A stretch of 64,000 nt of DNA, from NCBI RefSeq assembly GCF_001418255.1, contig NZ_LIPV01000003.1:186001-250000 (forward strand), in the 5' to 3' direction. The number at the start of each line of letters is the position of its first letter. The stretch's first letter is position 1. This document shows positions 45,287-57,423 of the stretch, one piece after another. This stretch comes from Thiomonas bhubaneswarensis. Its GTDB lineage: Bacteria > Pseudomonadota > Gammaproteobacteria > Burkholderiales > Burkholderiaceae_C. The position numbers and the translations under genes were made by a program. The notes beneath the pieces were generated by a model that saw only the letters and a program-made list of their open reading frames with translations, was not told the DNA's origin and ran no database searches.

Positions 45287-47073
45287 AAAACCCTGCGCTG
45301 CGACCTCACGTGCCGGCCGCCAGCTACGGCAAAAGCCCGCTGCTGAACGTCAAGCTGCCGCCGGGGCGCGCCTGGCTGGTCAAGGGGCTGTTGTTCGCCG
45401 CCTTTGCCGCGCTGGCGCTGCGCGCCTTCTGGGTGCAGGTCTGGACGACTCAGTTCTATCAGAACCAGGGCGAGCTGCGCTTTGTGCGCACCATCGAGCT
45501 GCCGGCCATGCGCGGGCGCATTCTTGACCGCAACGGCAACATCCTGGCGTCGAGCATTCCGGCCAAGACCATCTGGGCCGACCCGACCCAGGTCGAGTCC
45601 GACAACGGCAAGGTGCAGGAACTCGCGCGGCTGCTCGGCCTGAACGCCGAGACTCTGAAGCGTCGCCTCGACTCCGACAAGCAGTTCGTCTACCTCAAGC
45701 GGCAGGTGGACATCGACATCGCCAAGCAGGTGAAGGCATTGGGCATCAAGGGCATTTACGAGTCGCCCAGCTACAAGCGCTATTACCCGGAGGGGTCGGC
45801 CGCAGCGCAGCTCATCGGCTTTGCCAATATCGAAGGCCAGGGCCAGGACGGCATGGAGCTGGCGTTGCAGTCGCGCCTGGCAGGCCACCCGGGCGTGCGC
45901 AAGGTGGTCAAGGACCGGCTGGGCAATGTGATCGAGGACGTGTCGGGCGGCGTGCCGCCGGTGGACGGGCAGGATGTGCGCCTGTCGATCGACAGCAAGA
46001 TCCAGTACCTCACCTACCAGGCGCTCAAGCAGGCCGTGGTGGACAACAAGGCTAAGAACGGTAGCGCCGTGGTGATCGACGCCAAGACCGGCGAGATTCT
46101 GGCTATGGCCAACTACCCGAGCTTCGACCCCAACAGCCGCCGCAACATGACCGAGTCGGACATTCGCAATTACGCGGTGACCGATGCCTTCGAGCCCGGT
46201 TCGGTGCTCAAGCCCATCACTCTCAGCGCGGCGCTGCAGGCCGGCATCGTCACCCCGACCACGGTGTTCCACACCGCGCCGGGCTGCCAGCAGTTCTATG
46301 GCGCCAATATCTGTGACGATGAAAACAATGGCGACATCGAGATGCCGCAGGTCATCCAGTATTCGAGCAACGTCGCCACCTCGCAGGTCGTGAGCAAGAT
46401 GCCGGCCCAGGTGCAGTGGGACATGTACACCGCGGTCGGCTTCGGCCAGCGCCCGCAGATCGAATTTCCCGGCGCCACCAGCGGTCTGATGCGACCGATG
46501 AAACGCTGGCGTCCGATCGACCGCATCACCATGGGCTTCGGCTACGGCCTGGGCATCTCCACCCTGCAGCTGGCGCATGCCTACCTGATCTTCGCCGACC
46601 GGGGGCGCATCTTCCCGGTCACCCTGTTCAAGCACGACCAGGCACCAGAAGGCGTGCAGGTCGTCTCGCCCACCGTGGCGCGCGAAATGCGCGGCATGCT
46701 GGCGCTGGTGACGCAGCCCGGCGGCACCGCGCCCGCAGCTGCGGTGCCGGGCTACTCCACCGGCGGCAAGACGGGCACGGCCTGGATCGCCAAGGACGGC
46801 AGGTACGACAAGAAGCTGTTCCGCGCCCAGTTCGTCGGTCTGGCGCCGATCAACCATCCCGTGCTGGTCATGGCGGTCTCGGTGGATCAGCCCTCGGCGG
46901 GCAAGCATTTCGGCGGGCAGGTGTCGGCCCCGGTGTTCGGTGCCGTGGTGCCGCAGGCGCTGCGCATCCTGGGCGTGCAGCCCGATCTGCCGGTCAAGCC
47001 CGATCTGGTGCCCGCGCAGACGGCGCAGGCCTTGCAGCTCCCGGCCGGCCGGGCCGTGAAGGGGGGCGCATGA
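45283..47073 (+). CDS. ftsI: Peptidoglycan transpeptidase FtsI (PBP3)
   Basis: The septal class B penicillin-binding protein. 596 residues, with a short cytoplasmic tail, one membrane anchor (WLVKGLLFAAFAALALRAFWVQVW, about 27-50), a pedestal domain beginning at RGRILDRNGNILA, and the transpeptidase domain with SVLK (Ser nucleophile in FEPGSVLKP, near 308), SSN (YSSNVATSQV) and KTG (GGKTGTAW). It works with FtsW. Overlaps both neighbours by ATGA. Confidence 0.97.
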   Translation: MKNPALRPHVPAASYGKSPLLNVKLPPGRAWLVKGLLFAAFAALALRAFWVQVWTTQFYQNQGELRFVRTIELPAMRGRILDRNGNILASSIPAKTIWADPTQVESDNGKVQELARLLGLNAETLKRRLDSDKQFVYLKRQVDIDIAKQVKALGIKGIYESPSYKRYYPEGSAAAQLIGFANIEGQGQDGMELALQSRLAGHPGVRKVVKDRLGNVIEDVSGGVPPVDGQDVRLSIDSKIQYLTYQALKQAVVDNKAKNGSAVVIDAKTGEILAMANYPSFDPNSRRNMTESDIRNYAVTDAFEPGSVLKPITLSAALQAGIVTPTTVFHTAPGCQQFYGANICDDENNGDIEMPQVIQYSSNVATSQVVSKMPAQVQWDMYTAVGFGQRPQIEFPGATSGLMRPMKRWRPIDRITMGFGYGLGISTLQLAHAYLIFADRGRIFPVTLFKHDQAPEGVQVVSPTVAREMRGMLALVTQPGGTAPAAAVPGYSTGGKTGTAWIAKDGRYDKKLFRAQFVGLAPINHPVLVMAVSVDQPSAGKHFGGQVSAPVFGAVVPQALRILGVQPDLPVKPDLVPAQTAQALQLPAGRAVKGGA

Positions 47074-49985
47074 ACACGGTCGATGCCGTGCTGCAAGCGC
47101 TGCGCGATCTGCGGGTCGGGCCGAAGGCGCCGTGGACGACCGATACGCGGCATCTTCGCTCGGGCGAGGTGTTCGTCGCCTGGCCGGGCGCCGCGCGCGA
47201 TCCGCGCCAGTTCGTCATGCAGGCGCTGGCTTCAGGCGCGGCGGCCGCGCTGGTCGAGGCCGAGGGCGCGCAGCACTTCGGCTTTTCCGATCGGCGCATT
47301 CTGGCGGTGCAGGGGCTCAAGGCCCTGGCTGGGCCGCTCGCGGCCGCCTGGTACGGCCATCCGTCGCGGCAGGTCAAGCTGCTGGCGGTGACGGGCACCA
47401 ATGGCAAGACTTCGTGCGCCCTCTGGACGGCTCAGGCGCTGAACGCGGCTGGGCAGCGTTGCGGCGTGATCGGCACCCTCGGCGCCGGCTGGCCCGATGC
47501 GCTGCAGTCCACCGGATTCACCACGCCCGACCCCGTGCGTCTGCAGGCCCTGCTCGCCACCTTGCGGGAACAGGGTGCGCAGTGGTGCGCGATCGAGGCC
47601 TCGAGCATCGGCCTGGCCGAACATCGTCTGGCGGGCTGCGAACTGCACGCCGCGGCCTTCACCAACCTGACCCAGGATCACCTCGACTACCACGGCGACA
47701 TGGCCGCCTATGCGCGCGCCAAGCAGGCCTTGTTCGCCTGGCCGGGGCTGCGCCATGCCGTGATCGACATCGACGACCCCTTCGGCGCCTCGACCCTGCT
47801 GCAAGACTGCCGCAGCCGTGGCCTGTTGGTGCAGAGGGTCGCGCTCAATGCCCCGGCGGACTGGCGCGCCGAGAACATCGAGCAGAGCCTTGCGGGCCAG
47901 CGCTTCTCCCTGGCGCATGGGCACGTCCGTCATGCCTTCGATCTGCCGGTGCTCGGCGTCTTCAATTTGCACAACCTGCTGGTCGTGGCGGCGCTGTTGC
48001 AGACCACGGGCATGGATGACACCGCCATAGCCGCTGCGCTGCGCACCGTGCGCGCGGTGCCCGGGCGCATGCAGACGCTCGGCGGTCATGGCGCGCCGCT
48101 GGCCGTCATCGACTACGCCCATACGCCCGATGCGCTGGACAAGGCGCTCCAGGCGCTGCGCCCTGTGACCGCGGCGCGGCAGGGCAAGCTGTGGTGCGTG
48201 TTCGGTGCCGGTGGCGACCGCGACGCGCGCAAACGCCCGCTGATGGCGCAGGCCGCCGAAGCCCGGGCCGACAGCGTGGTGCTCACCAGCGACAACCCGC
48301 GCAGCGAAGCGCCGGGCGCCATCCTGCAGGATTTGCTTGCCGGCTTGCAAAGCCCCGCGCAGGCGCTGCTGATCGAAGATCGCGCGCTGGCCATCGCCCA
48401 GACTCTCGCCCATGCCGCCGCTGAAGACGTGGTGCTGATCGCAGGCAAGGGCCACGAGAATACCCAGGAGATCGCCGGGCACAAACAGCCTTTCAGCGAT
48501 GCCTTCCACGCTCGCATGGCGCTGGCTGCGCGGGGTGTCGGCCTGTTCACCCTGGGCGAAGCGCGCGACTGGATCGGGTCGGGTGCCCGGCTCATCGGCG
48601 ATGCCCAAGCCGCCCCCACTGCGGTGGAGAGCGACAGCCGCAAGCTCACACCCGGCGCCCTGTTCGTCGCGCTGCGTGGCGCGCGCTTCGACGCCCATGA
48701 CTTTCTGCCCCAGGCCAGGGCCGCGGGCGCCACCGCCTTGCTGGCCGAGCGTGGCATTGCAGACACCGGCCTGCCGGGCATCGAGGTGGCCGACAGCCTG
48801 CGCGCCTTCGGCCTGCTGGCGCGCGGCTGGCGGCGGCAGCAGACCCTGCCCCTGATCGCGGTGACCGGCAGCAACGGCAAGACCACGGTGACGCAGATGC
48901 TCGCCGCCATCCTCGCCGCGTGGCATGGCGAAGACCGGCGTCTGGCGACACGGGGCAATTTCAACAACGAGGTCGGCGTGCCGCTCACCTTGCTGCGGCT
49001 GCGCCCGCAGCATCAGGCCGCCGTGGTGGAACTGGGCATGAATCACCCGGGCGAGATCGCCTGGCTGGCCGGTCTGGCCGAGCCCACCGTGGCGGTGGTG
49101 AACAACGCCCAGCGCGAGCATCAGGAATTCATGCAGAGCGTCGAGGCCGTCGCGCGCGAGAACGGTGCCGTGCTCGAAGCGTTGCCGCCTAGCGGCGTGG
49201 CCGTGTTTCCGGCCGACGACGCCCAGGCGCAGGTCTGGGTCGCGCAAAGCGAGGGTCGGCAGGTCTTGCGCTTCGCCTTGCGCGAGGACGATGCGCCTCA
49301 ACCCGAAGCCGAAGTCAGCGGGCGCGCCTTCTATCGGGAGGGTCAACTCCGCCTGCAACTGGCCACGCCTGCCGGTCACGCCGAAGTCGGCCTGGCCTTG
49401 CTCGGGCGGCACAACGCCCGCAACGCGCTGGCGGCCACCGCCGCGGCCTTGGCCGCAGGGGCGCCGCTTCAGGCCATCTGCCGCGGTCTCGAGAGCTTTG
49501 CTCCGGTGGCGGGACGGCTGGTGCCTCATCGTCTGAAATGGGCTGACGGCCGGGCGCTGCTGTTGATCGACGACAGCTACAACGCCAATCCCGACTCGGT
49601 GCGCGCGGCCATCGACGTGCTGGCCGAGCTGCCCGGACGCAGCCTGTTGATCCTGGGCGACATGGGCGAGGTGGGCGACCAGGGACCGGCGTTTCATGCC
49701 GAAGTGGGCGCCTACGCCGCACAGCGCGGCGTCTCTGCCCTGTGGGCCTGTGGCGAGATGACCGCGCACACGGTGGCCGCGGCGCAGGCCGCCGGTCTGC
49801 AAGCCACCCGCCATGAGCCCGATGCGGCGGCCTTGGCCCTGCAGTGGCCCGACCTGGACGGCTTCGACACCGTGCTGGTGAAGGGCTCGCGCTTCATGCG
49901 CATGGAGTGCGCGGTGCAGGCCATCGCGGCACTGGCCCCGAACGGCAACGGCGCCCGCGATCAGGAGGTATCCCATGCTGCATAG
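47070..49985 (+). CDS. murE-murF: Bifunctional MurE-MurF fusion ligase
   Basis: One 971-residue open frame that fuses two consecutive peptidoglycan ligases. The MurE half (about 1-488) adds meso-diaminopimelate to UDP-MurNAc-L-Ala-D-Glu: ATP loop VTGTNGKTS at 107-115 and the DAP-specific DNPR at 408-411. The MurF half (about 490-971) adds D-Ala-D-Ala: VTGSNGKTT at 598-606, [12 protein letters not shown], and [15 protein letters not shown]. The junction is near [12 protein letters not shown] (residue ~491), with no stop or frameshift. MurE-MurF fusions are known in some Bordetella-like betaproteobacteria. Start overlaps the ftsI stop by ATGA; the end overlaps mraY by 11 bp. Confidence 0.96.
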   Translation: MNTVDAVLQALRDLRVGPKAPWTTDTRHLRSGEVFVAWPGAARDPRQFVMQALASGAAAALVEAEGAQHFGFSDRRILAVQGLKALAGPLAAAWYGHPSRQVKLLAVTGTNGKTSCALWTAQALNAAGQRCGVIGTLGAGWPDALQSTGFTTPDPVRLQALLATLREQGAQWCAIEASSIGLAEHRLAGCELHAAAFTNLTQDHLDYHGDMAAYARAKQALFAWPGLRHAVIDIDDPFGASTLLQDCRSRGLLVQRVALNAPADWRAENIEQSLAGQRFSLAHGHVRHAFDLPVLGVFNLHNLLVVAALLQTTGMDDTAIAAALRTVRAVPGRMQTLGGHGAPLAVIDYAHTPDALDKALQALRPVTAARQGKLWCVFGAGGDRDARKRPLMAQAAEARADSVVLTSDNPRSEAPGAILQDLLAGLQSPAQALLIEDRALAIAQTLAHAAAEDVVLIAGKGHENTQEIAGHKQPFSDAFHARMALAARGVGLFTLGEARDWIGSGARLIGDAQAAPTAVESDSRKLTPGALFVALRGARFDAHDFLPQARAAGATALLAERGIADTGLPGIEVADSLRAFGLLARGWRRQQTLPLIAVTGSNGKTTVTQMLAAILAAWHGEDRRLATRGNFNNEVGVPLTLLRLRPQHQAAVVELGMNHPGEIAWLAGLAEPTVAVVNNAQREHQEFMQSVEAVARENGAVLEALPPSGVAVFPADDAQAQVWVAQSEGRQVLRFALREDDAPQPEAEVSGRAFYREGQLRLQLATPAGHAEVGLALLGRHNARNALAATAAALAAGAPLQAICRGLESFAPVAGRLVPHRLKWADGRALLLIDDSYNANPDSVRAAIDVLAELPGRSLLILGDMGEVGDQGPAFHAEVGAYAAQRGVSALWACGEMTAHTVAAAQAAGLQATRHEPDAAALALQWPDLDGFDTVLVKGSRFMRMECAVQAIAALAPNGNGARDQEVSHAA

Positions 49986-51153
49986 CCTGGCGATGTGGTT
50001 GATGACCCAGTCGCCCGAGCTGGGCTTTTTCCGGGTGTTCAACTACATCACCTTTCGCGCGGTGATGAGCACGCTCACGGCGCTGATCATCGGCCTGCTC
50101 GCCGGGCCTGCGGTGATTCGCAAGCTCACCGCGATGAAGGTCGGCCAGGCGGTGCGCCAGGACGGCCCGCAGACCCACCTCATCAAGACTGGTACGCCCA
50201 CCATGGGCGGGGTGCTCATCCTGCTGGCCATCGGCGTGTCCACCCTGCTATGGATGGATCTGAGCAACCGCTTCGTCTGGCTGGTGCTGCTGGTGACGCT
50301 GGGTTTCGGCGCCATCGGTTGGGCCGACGACTACCGCAAGGTTGTGTACCGCGACCCCAACGGCATGCGCTCGCGCGACAAGTATTTCTGGCAGACGCTC
50401 ATCGGCGTGGCCGCGGCGTTCTATCTGGCCTTCGCGGTGTCGGGCAAGAGCAATGCCGCGGTGTGGCATCTGTTCGTCGAGTGGCTGCGCAGCGGCATGA
50501 CCATGCCCTTGCCGCCGGCCTCCGACCTCATCGTGCCGTTCTTCAAATCGGTCAGTTATCCGTTGGGGGTGGTCGGCTTCATCGTCCTGAGCTATCTGGT
50601 CATCGTGGGCAGCAGCAACGCGGTCAACCTCACCGACGGCGCCGATGGCCTGGCCATCATGCCCGTGGTCATGGTGGGCAGTTCGCTGGGCGTGTTCGCC
50701 TATGTCGCAGGCAATGCGGTGTATTCCAAATACCTGCTGTTTCCCTTCATTCCGGGCACGGGCGAACTGCTGATCTTCGTCGGCGCCATGGTGGGCGCGG
50801 GGCTGGCCTTCCTCTGGTTCAACGCCTATCCGGCGCAGGTGTTCATGGGCGACGTGGGCGCGCTGGCGCTGGGCGGCGCGCTGGGGACGATTGCCGTGAT
50901 CGTGCGGCAGGAAATCGTGCTGGCCATCATGGGCGGGGTGTTCGTCGCCGAGACCGTGTCGGTGATGATCCAGGTGACCTACTTTAAATACACGAAAAAG
51001 AAATACGGCGTCGGCAAGCGCATTTTCAAGATGGCGCCGCTGCACCATCACTTCGAGCAGCTCGGGGTGAAAGAGTCGCAGGTGGTCGTGCGGTTCTGGA
51101 TCGTCACCATGATCCTCTGTCTGGTCGGGCTCGCGAGCCTGAAGCTGCGATGA
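49975..51153 (+). CDS. mraY: Phospho-N-acetylmuramoyl-pentapeptide transferase MraY
   Basis: Forms lipid I from UDP-MurNAc-pentapeptide and undecaprenyl phosphate. The 392-residue polytopic enzyme shows [16 protein letters not shown], the catalytic-Asp region [41 protein letters not shown] and the closing MAPLHHHFE. About ten transmembrane segments. A strong AGGAGGT lies upstream of ATG 49975 inside the end of murE-murF. Confidence 0.97.
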   Translation: MLHSLAMWLMTQSPELGFFRVFNYITFRAVMSTLTALIIGLLAGPAVIRKLTAMKVGQAVRQDGPQTHLIKTGTPTMGGVLILLAIGVSTLLWMDLSNRFVWLVLLVTLGFGAIGWADDYRKVVYRDPNGMRSRDKYFWQTLIGVAAAFYLAFAVSGKSNAAVWHLFVEWLRSGMTMPLPPASDLIVPFFKSVSYPLGVVGFIVLSYLVIVGSSNAVNLTDGADGLAIMPVVMVGSSLGVFAYVAGNAVYSKYLLFPFIPGTGELLIFVGAMVGAGLAFLWFNAYPAQVFMGDVGALALGGALGTIAVIVRQEIVLAIMGGVFVAETVSVMIQVTYFKYTKKKYGVGKRIFKMAPLHHHFEQLGVKESQVVVRFWIVTMILCLVGLASLKLR

Positions 51154-52676
51154 AGCTGCAAGATCGCTCCGTTCTGGTGCTCGGCCTGGGAGAGTCCGGC
51201 CTGGCGATGGCGCGCTGGTGCGCGGCGCAAGGCGCCAGCGTGCGCGTGGCCGACAGCCGCACCCAGCCTCCGGGGCTGGCCGCGCTGCGGCAAGAGCTGC
51301 CCGCGGTGCAGGTGCATTGTGGCGACCTGAGCGCCGATCTGCTGGGCGACGCGCAACTGGTGCTGCGCAGCCCGGGCATCGCGCCGCATGCGGGCGAGTT
51401 TGCCGCCATCGTTCGGCTTGCCGCCGAGCGTGGCGTGCCGCTGGCGGGTGAACTGCATCTGTTTCAGTGGGCGCTCGACGACCTGCGGGCGCAGCAGGGC
51501 TACGCACCCAAGGTCGTGGCCATCACCGGCACCAACGGCAAGACCACCGTCACCCGCCTGACCGGCTTGATGCTGGAGCGAGCCGGGTGGACCGTGGCAG
51601 TGGCCGGGAATATCTCGCCCTCCATGCTCGACGTGCTGCAGCAAAGGCTGGCGCAGGACGCGCTGCCGCAGGCCTGGGTGCTGGAACTCTCCAGCTTCCA
51701 GCTTCACGGCATGGACGACTTCGCCGCCGACGCCGCCACGGTGCTCAACCTCACCCAGGATCATCTGGACTGGCACGGTGACATGGCGGCCTATGCCGCG
51801 GACAAGAGCAACATCTTTGGCAACCAGAACGGACGCGGGGTCATGGTGCTCAACCGCGACGACGCGCAGGTGCTGGCGATGCAGCGCCCCGGGCGCAGGC
51901 TGCGGCGATTCGGCCTGTCAGCGCCACAGCAGCCCGGTGATTGGGGGGTGGCACGCGAAGGCGGCATCGACTGGCTGGTGCGCGCCACGCCCGACGCCGA
52001 GGCCGAATCCGCGCTGCTGGCGGACAAGCCCGCACGCCGTGGCCGAGTCGCTGCGCCGCAGCCGGCCGAACTTCATGTGCAGCGTCTGATGCCCGCGGAG
52101 GCGCTGCGCATCCAGGGTGCGCACAACGTGGCCAATGCGCTGGCGGCGCTGGCCCTGGGCGACGCCGTGGGCGCGCCGCTGGCGCCGATGCTGCACGCGC
52201 TGCGCGACTATTGCGGCGAGCCGCACCGCATGCAGACGGTGGCGGTGATCGACGGCGTGCGCTGGATCGACGACAGCAAGGGCACCAACGTTGGCGCCAC
52301 GGTGGCGGCTCTCGCGGGCATGGACGCGCCGGTGGTGCTGATCGCCGGAGGCGACGGCAAGGGCCAGGATTTTTCGCCGCTGCGCGCGCAGGCAACCCGT
52401 CTGCGCGCGGCCGTGCTCATCGGCCGTGATGCCCAGACCATTGCCGAACAGCTCGGCGATCTGGTGCCGGTCGAACGCACACAGTCCATGGAGCAGGCTG
52501 TGCAACGCGCCGCCACGCTGGCGAAGACCGGCGATGCGGCGATGTTGTCACCCGCCTGCGCCAGCCTGGACATGTTCCGCAACTACGCCCACCGCGCCGA
52601 AGTGTTCGTGGCGGCGGTGCGGGAGCTCGCGGAAGGCCGCGGCCAGGTCTGGAACGAAGGGAGCGATCATGCTTGA
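51150..52676 (+). CDS. murD: UDP-N-acetylmuramoylalanine--D-glutamate ligase
   Basis: Adds D-Glu to UDP-MurNAc-L-Ala. The 508-residue protein starts with a Rossmann-like [22 protein letters not shown], has the ATP loop [13 protein letters not shown] near residue 127, [24 protein letters not shown], and [12 protein letters not shown]. It is longer than E. coli MurD (438) because of an extended segment in the central domain around residues 275-315, seen in relatives. Overlaps mraY by ATGA and ftsW by 8 bp. Confidence 0.96.
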   Translation: MKLQDRSVLVLGLGESGLAMARWCAAQGASVRVADSRTQPPGLAALRQELPAVQVHCGDLSADLLGDAQLVLRSPGIAPHAGEFAAIVRLAAERGVPLAGELHLFQWALDDLRAQQGYAPKVVAITGTNGKTTVTRLTGLMLERAGWTVAVAGNISPSMLDVLQQRLAQDALPQAWVLELSSFQLHGMDDFAADAATVLNLTQDHLDWHGDMAAYAADKSNIFGNQNGRGVMVLNRDDAQVLAMQRPGRRLRRFGLSAPQQPGDWGVAREGGIDWLVRATPDAEAESALLADKPARRGRVAAPQPAELHVQRLMPAEALRIQGAHNVANALAALALGDAVGAPLAPMLHALRDYCGEPHRMQTVAVIDGVRWIDDSKGTNVGATVAALAGMDAPVVLIAGGDGKGQDFSPLRAQATRLRAAVLIGRDAQTIAEQLGDLVPVERTQSMEQAVQRAATLAKTGDAAMLSPACASLDMFRNYAHRAEVFVAAVRELAEGRGQVWNEGSDHA

Positions 52677-53904
52677 GCGCGTGCTGCCCTGGTTCGGACG
52701 CAAGCGCGGCAAGGCGGCGGCCGATCTGCCGGTGCGCGTCGGCCACATGGCGCCGCGCAACTCGCGCATGCTGGAGTACGACCAGAACCTGGTCTGGGTC
52801 ACCCTGCTGCTGCTGGCCTACGGTCTGGTCATGGTGTATTCGGCCACGATCTCCTTCCACGATTCGCCGCGCTACGCGCAGTGGTCGCCCTATCACTATT
52901 TCGTGCGCGATCTGTTCTCGATCGCCGCGGCGCTGCTGGCGAGCTGGATCGTGGTGCAGATTCCGATGAGCGTGCTGCAGACCTGGTCGATGCGGCTGTT
53001 CTTCCTCTCGCTCATCGGCCTGGTGCTGGTGCTGTTGCCGCATATCGGCAAGGACGTCAACGGCTCCAAGCGCTGGGTGGTGTTTCCCGGCGGGCTCAAC
53101 TTTCAGCCGTCCGAACTGGTCAAGCTCACCGCCTTGCTTTACACCGCCGACTTCATGGTGCGCAAGCAGGACGTGAAGCAAAGCCTGGTCAAGACCTTCC
53201 TGCCGATGATGGCGGTGATGATGCTCGTGGGCATCCTGCTGCTGGCCGAGCCGGATATGGGGGCTTTCCTCGTCATCGCTTCGCTGACCATGGCGATTCT
53301 GTTTCTCGGTGGCGCCAACGGCAAGCTGTTCGCGGTGTCCAGCGTGGCGGTGATCGGCGCCTTCGTGCTGATGATCGTGCTCTCGCCCTGGCGGCGCGAC
53401 CGCATCTTCGCCTACCTCAACCCCTGGTCCGAGTCGAATGCCCTGGGCAGCGCGTACCAGCTCTCGCACGCCCTCATCGCCATGGGGCGCGGCGAATGGT
53501 TCGGCGTCGGCCTGGGCGGCAGCATCGAAAAGCTGCATTACCTGCCCGAGGCGCATACCGACTTCTTGCTGGCCATCATCGGCGAGGAACTCGGGCTGGT
53601 GGGCGTGGGCGTGGTGATCTTCGCGTTCTACTGGATCGTGCGCCGCGCCTTCGACATCGGCCGTCAGGCGCTGGTGCTCGACCGCATGTACAGCGCGCTG
53701 GTGGCGCAGGGCGTGGGCGTGTGGATCGGCGGTCAGGCCTTCATCAACATCGGCGTGAACCTCGGCCTGCTGCCGACCAAGGGCCTGACGCTGCCGTTGA
53801 TGAGCTATGGCGGCTCGGCGCTGCTGCTCAACTGCATGGCCATCGCCGTGCTGCTGCGGGTCGATTTCGAGAACCGGGTGCTGATGCGTGGAGGTCACGT
53901 ATGA
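52669..53904 (+). CDS. ftsW: Septal peptidoglycan glycosyltransferase FtsW
   Basis: A 411-residue SEDS-family polymerase with about ten transmembrane segments. Landmarks are [82 protein letters not shown] and [18 protein letters not shown]. Pairs with FtsI. Start ATG 52669, with GGGAG upstream, lies inside the murD end. ATGA overlap with murG. Confidence 0.96.
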   Translation: MLERVLPWFGRKRGKAAADLPVRVGHMAPRNSRMLEYDQNLVWVTLLLLAYGLVMVYSATISFHDSPRYAQWSPYHYFVRDLFSIAAALLASWIVVQIPMSVLQTWSMRLFFLSLIGLVLVLLPHIGKDVNGSKRWVVFPGGLNFQPSELVKLTALLYTADFMVRKQDVKQSLVKTFLPMMAVMMLVGILLLAEPDMGAFLVIASLTMAILFLGGANGKLFAVSSVAVIGAFVLMIVLSPWRRDRIFAYLNPWSESNALGSAYQLSHALIAMGRGEWFGVGLGGSIEKLHYLPEAHTDFLLAIIGEELGLVGVGVVIFAFYWIVRRAFDIGRQALVLDRMYSALVAQGVGVWIGGQAFINIGVNLGLLPTKGLTLPLMSYGGSALLLNCMAIAVLLRVDFENRVLMRGGHV

Positions 53905-55037
53905 GCATGAGTCCCTCCCGGAACCGCCGCGATGCGGCGCTGGCGCGCGCTCCCGTTGCGGTCATCATGGCTGGAGGCACCGGCGGTCACATCTTTCCCG
54001 GCATTGCCGTGGGCGAGGGGCTGCGTGCGGCGGGCTGGACGGTGTACTGGATGGGAGCGCCCACCGGGATGGAGGCGCAGCTCGCGCCGCGTCACGGCTT
54101 CGAGATGCTGTGGGTGCGCTTCGGCGGGCTGCGCGGCAAGGGGCTTGTGACCAAACTGCTGCTGCCGGTCAATCTGCTGCGCGCCTTCTGGCAGGCGCTG
54201 CGCGCGCTGCGGCGAGTCGGCGCCGACGTGGTCGTCAGCATGGGCGGCTACATCGCCTTTCCCGGCGGCCTGATGAGTGTGTGGGCCGGGGCCAAACTGG
54301 TGGTGCATGAGCAGAACGCGGTGGCCGGTCTGGCCAACAAGGTGCTGGCGCGGCTGGCCGATCGCAGCTACACCGCCTTCCCCGACGTGCTGCCCACGGC
54401 ACATTGGGTGGGCAACCCGGTGCGCGCCGAAATCTGTGCGCTGCCCGCGCCCGAGCAGCGCTATGCCGCTCGCAGCGGGCCGTTGCAGGTGCTGGTGGTC
54501 GGCGGCAGCCTGGGAGCACAGGCGCTCAACACCCTGGTGCCGCAGGCTCTGGCCTTGCTGCCCGCAGGCTCGCGCCCGCAGGTGCGTCATCAAAGCGGGG
54601 CCAAGCAACTGCCTGCCTTGCAGCAGGCTTATGCCGATGCCGGGGTGCAGGCCGACTGCGTGGCCTTCATCGACGACATGGCCGCGGCCTACGCCCAGGC
54701 CGATCTGGTGATCTGCCGCGCCGGGGCCTCCACCGTGACCGAAGTGGCCTGCGCCGGTGTGGCCGCGCTGTTCGTGCCCTTCCCCCACGCGGTGGACGAT
54801 CACCAGACGGTGAACGCGCAATTTCTCGCAGGCCGCGACGCGGCGCTGCTGGTGCAACAACGCGACCTGAGCGCGCAAAAGCTCGCCGATCTGCTGCAGG
54901 GCCTGGACCGCACGCGCCTGCTGCAACTGGCGCAGCGCGCGCGCGCGCTGGCTCAGCCCGACGCGGTGCGGGCCGTGGTGGACGGCTGCAACGCGTTGCT
55001 GCCAGGTCGCACTTCCATGCAAGGACAAGGGCGATGA
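53901..55037 (+). CDS. murG: UDP-GlcNAc:lipid I N-acetylglucosaminyltransferase MurG
   Basis: Makes lipid II at the inner face of the membrane. The 378-residue GT-B protein has the N-terminal glycine loop [20 protein letters not shown] near residue 23, [27 protein letters not shown], the second-domain loop [14 protein letters not shown], and the UDP-sugar site [12 protein letters not shown] and [14 protein letters not shown]. About 17 extra residues precede the first strand. ATGA overlaps on both sides. Confidence 0.96.
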   Translation: MSMSPSRNRRDAALARAPVAVIMAGGTGGHIFPGIAVGEGLRAAGWTVYWMGAPTGMEAQLAPRHGFEMLWVRFGGLRGKGLVTKLLLPVNLLRAFWQALRALRRVGADVVVSMGGYIAFPGGLMSVWAGAKLVVHEQNAVAGLANKVLARLADRSYTAFPDVLPTAHWVGNPVRAEICALPAPEQRYAARSGPLQVLVVGGSLGAQALNTLVPQALALLPAGSRPQVRHQSGAKQLPALQQAYADAGVQADCVAFIDDMAAAYAQADLVICRAGASTVTEVACAGVAALFVPFPHAVDDHQTVNAQFLAGRDAALLVQQRDLSAQKLADLLQGLDRTRLLQLAQRARALAQPDAVRAVVDGCNALLPGRTSMQGQGR

Positions 55038-56452
55038 AACACGCCATTCGCAACATTCATTTCGTCGGCATCGGCGGCGCCGGGATGAGCGGCATCGCCG
55101 AGGTGCTGCACAACCTGGGCTACGGCGTCAGCGGCTCCGACCTGAGCGAGAGCGCCACCGTGCGCCGCCTGCGCGAGCTTGGTTTGCGCGTGGCCATCGG
55201 ACACGACGCCGTTCATGTGCAGGACGCCGACGCCGTGGTGATCTCCACCGCGGTGCGCGCCGACAACCCCGAGGTGCTGGCAGCGCGCGCGCGCCATATT
55301 CCAGTCGTGCCGCGCGCGGTCATGCTGGCCGAGCTGATGCGCTTGAAGCGCGGCATCGCCATTGCGGGCACGCACGGCAAGACCACCACCACCAGCCTGG
55401 TCGCCAGCGTGCTGGCCGAGGGCGGGCTCGATCCGACCTTCGTCATCGGCGGGCGGCTCAACAGCGCCGGGGTGAATGCCAAGCTGGGGCAGGGCGAGTA
55501 CATCGTGGTCGAGGCCGACGAATCCGACGCCTCCTTCCTCAACCTGCTGCCGGTGATGGCCGTGGTCACCAACATCGACGCCGACCACATGGACACCTAC
55601 GGCCACGACCCTGCCCGGCTGCGCCATGCCTTCGTCGATTTCATCGCCCGTCTGCCCTTCTACGGCGCCGCTGTGCTGTGCGTGGACGACGCGGCGGTGC
55701 GCGGCATCATGCCCTTCATCTCGAAGCCCATCACCAGCTACGGCTTTGCCGAGGACGCGCAGGTGCGCGCCATCGACGTGCGCACCGAGGGTGCGCAGAT
55801 GCACTTCACCGTGTTGCGGCGCAATGGCGTGGAACTGCCGCCGCTGCCCATCACCCTGAACCTGCCGGGGCGTCACAACGTGCAGAACGCGCTGGCGGCC
55901 ATTGCCATCGCCACTGAGCTGAATGTGGACGACGCCGCCATTCAGCGCGCGCTGGCCGGCTTCACCGGCGTGGGTCGGCGCTTTCAGCGCTACGGCGAAG
56001 TTCGTGCCGCCCATGGCGGGCAGTTCACCCTGATCGACGACTACGGTCACCACCCAGCCGAGATGGCCGCCACGCTGGCCGCCGCGCGCGGCGCGTTTCC
56101 GGGGCGGCGGCTGGTACTGGCCTTTCAGCCGCACCGCTACACCCGCACCCGCGACCTGTTCGAAGACTTTGTCAAGGTGCTGGGCGATGCCGACGCCGTG
56201 CTGCTGGCCGAGGTCTACGCCGCGGGCGAGGCGCCGCTGGTGGCCGCCGACGGGCGCAGCCTGGCACGCGCGGTGCGCGTGGCCGGCAAGACCGAGCCGG
56301 TGTTTGTCGAAACCATCGGCGACATGCCGCAGGCCATTCTGGACATGACACGCGACGGCGACGTGGTGATCTGCATGGGCGCGGGCTCGATCGGCGCCGT
56401 GGCCGCGCAGGTCGTGGCGCTGGCGGCGGCAACGAAGGGAAACGCGGCATGA
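55034..56452 (+). CDS. murC: UDP-N-acetylmuramate--L-alanine ligase
   Basis: First amino-acid ligase of peptidoglycan synthesis. 472 residues: [24 protein letters not shown], the ATP loop [13 protein letters not shown] near residue 114, [38 protein letters not shown] and the C-terminal [14 protein letters not shown] with [14 protein letters not shown] standard enzyme. Coupled to murG and ddlB by ATGA overlaps. Confidence 0.97.
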   Translation: MKHAIRNIHFVGIGGAGMSGIAEVLHNLGYGVSGSDLSESATVRRLRELGLRVAIGHDAVHVQDADAVVISTAVRADNPEVLAARARHIPVVPRAVMLAELMRLKRGIAIAGTHGKTTTTSLVASVLAEGGLDPTFVIGGRLNSAGVNAKLGQGEYIVVEADESDASFLNLLPVMAVVTNIDADHMDTYGHDPARLRHAFVDFIARLPFYGAAVLCVDDAAVRGIMPFISKPITSYGFAEDAQVRAIDVRTEGAQMHFTVLRRNGVELPPLPITLNLPGRHNVQNALAAIAIATELNVDDAAIQRALAGFTGVGRRFQRYGEVRAAHGGQFTLIDDYGHHPAEMAATLAAARGAFPGRRLVLAFQPHRYTRTRDLFEDFVKVLGDADAVLLAEVYAAGEAPLVAADGRSLARAVRVAGKTEPVFVETIGDMPQAILDMTRDGDVVICMGAGSIGAVAAQVVALAAATKGNAA

Positions 56453-57423
56453 CAGCCTGGCCCAAGATCGATCCGCGCGGCCTGGGCCGCGTCGCCGTGC
56501 TCATGGGTGGCATCTCCGCCGAGCGCGAGGTGTCGCTGATGTCGGGCAAGGGCGTGCTCGCGGCGCTGCAGTCGCGCGGCGTCGATGCCTTCGCTTTCGA
56601 TCCTGCGGTGGATGACATCGGCGCGCTGCGGTCGTTCGGCGCGCAGCGCGCCTTCATCAATCTGCACGGCCGCTGGGGCGAAGACGGCACGGTGCAGGGC
56701 GCGCTGGAACTGCTGGGCATTCCCTACACCGGGCCCGGCGTGCTGGCCTCGGCGCTGGCCATCGACAAGACCATGACCAAGCGGCTGTGGCACTACGAGG
56801 GCCTGCCCACGCCGCAATGGCGCGAGGCTGCCTCCATCGACGAAGCACGGGAGGCCGCGTTGTCGCTGGGCTATCCGCTGATCTTCAAGGCCACGCACGA
56901 GGGCTCGACCCTGGGCCTCAAGCGCGCCGATGGCCCCGATGAGGTCGAAGCGGCCTACATCGAGGCCGCGCGCTACGACAGCCGCGTGCTGGTCGAGCAG
57001 TTCATCGAGGGCGATGAAGTCACCTGCGGCGTGATCGGCTCGGGGGCAGAAGCCCGGGCGCTGCCGCTGATTCGCATCGTCGCGCCGGGCGGCAACTACG
57101 ACTACGAACACAAGTATTTCAGCGACGACACGCGCTACATCTGCCCCTCGGAACTCCCCGCCGACGAAGAGGCCCGCATCCAGGATCTGGTGCTGCGCAG
57201 CTATCGCACCCTGGGCTGCCGTGGCTGGGCGCGGGCCGACGTGATGATCCGCGCGACCGACCGCCAGCCCTTTCTGCTGGAGATCAACACCTCGCCGGGC
57301 ATGACCGGACACTCGCTCGTGCCCATGGCCGCGCGCGTCGCAGGGCTGGAATACGCCGACCTGTGCCTGCTCATCCTGAGCATGGCCGCGCTCGATCAAC
57401 CCCACAGGAGCGTGAGCCGATGA
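56449..57423 (+). CDS. ddlB: D-alanine--D-alanine ligase
   Basis: Makes the D-Ala-D-Ala dipeptide used by the MurF domain encoded upstream. The 324-residue ATP-grasp enzyme has [56 protein letters not shown], and the metal/phosphate end [19 protein letters not shown] overlaps with murC and ftsQ. Confidence 0.96.
   Translation: MTAWPKIDPRGLGRVAVLMGGISAEREVSLMSGKGVLAALQSRGVDAFAFDPAVDDIGALRSFGAQRAFINLHGRWGEDGTVQGALELLGIPYTGPGVLASALAIDKTMTKRLWHYEGLPTPQWREAASIDEAREAALSLGYPLIFKATHEGSTLGLKRADGPDEVEAAYIEAARYDSRVLVEQFIEGDEVTCGVIGSGAEARALPLIRIVAPGGNYDYEHKYFSDDTRYICPSELPADEEARIQDLVLRSYRTLGCRGWARADVMIRATDRQPFLLEINTSPGMTGHSLVPMAARVAGLEYADLCLLILSMAALDQPHRSVSR

Noticed and set aside
46416-47069. Plus-strand extension upstream of murE within ftsI
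   Set aside because: Different frame of ftsI; MurE starts at 47070 with the ATGA overlap.
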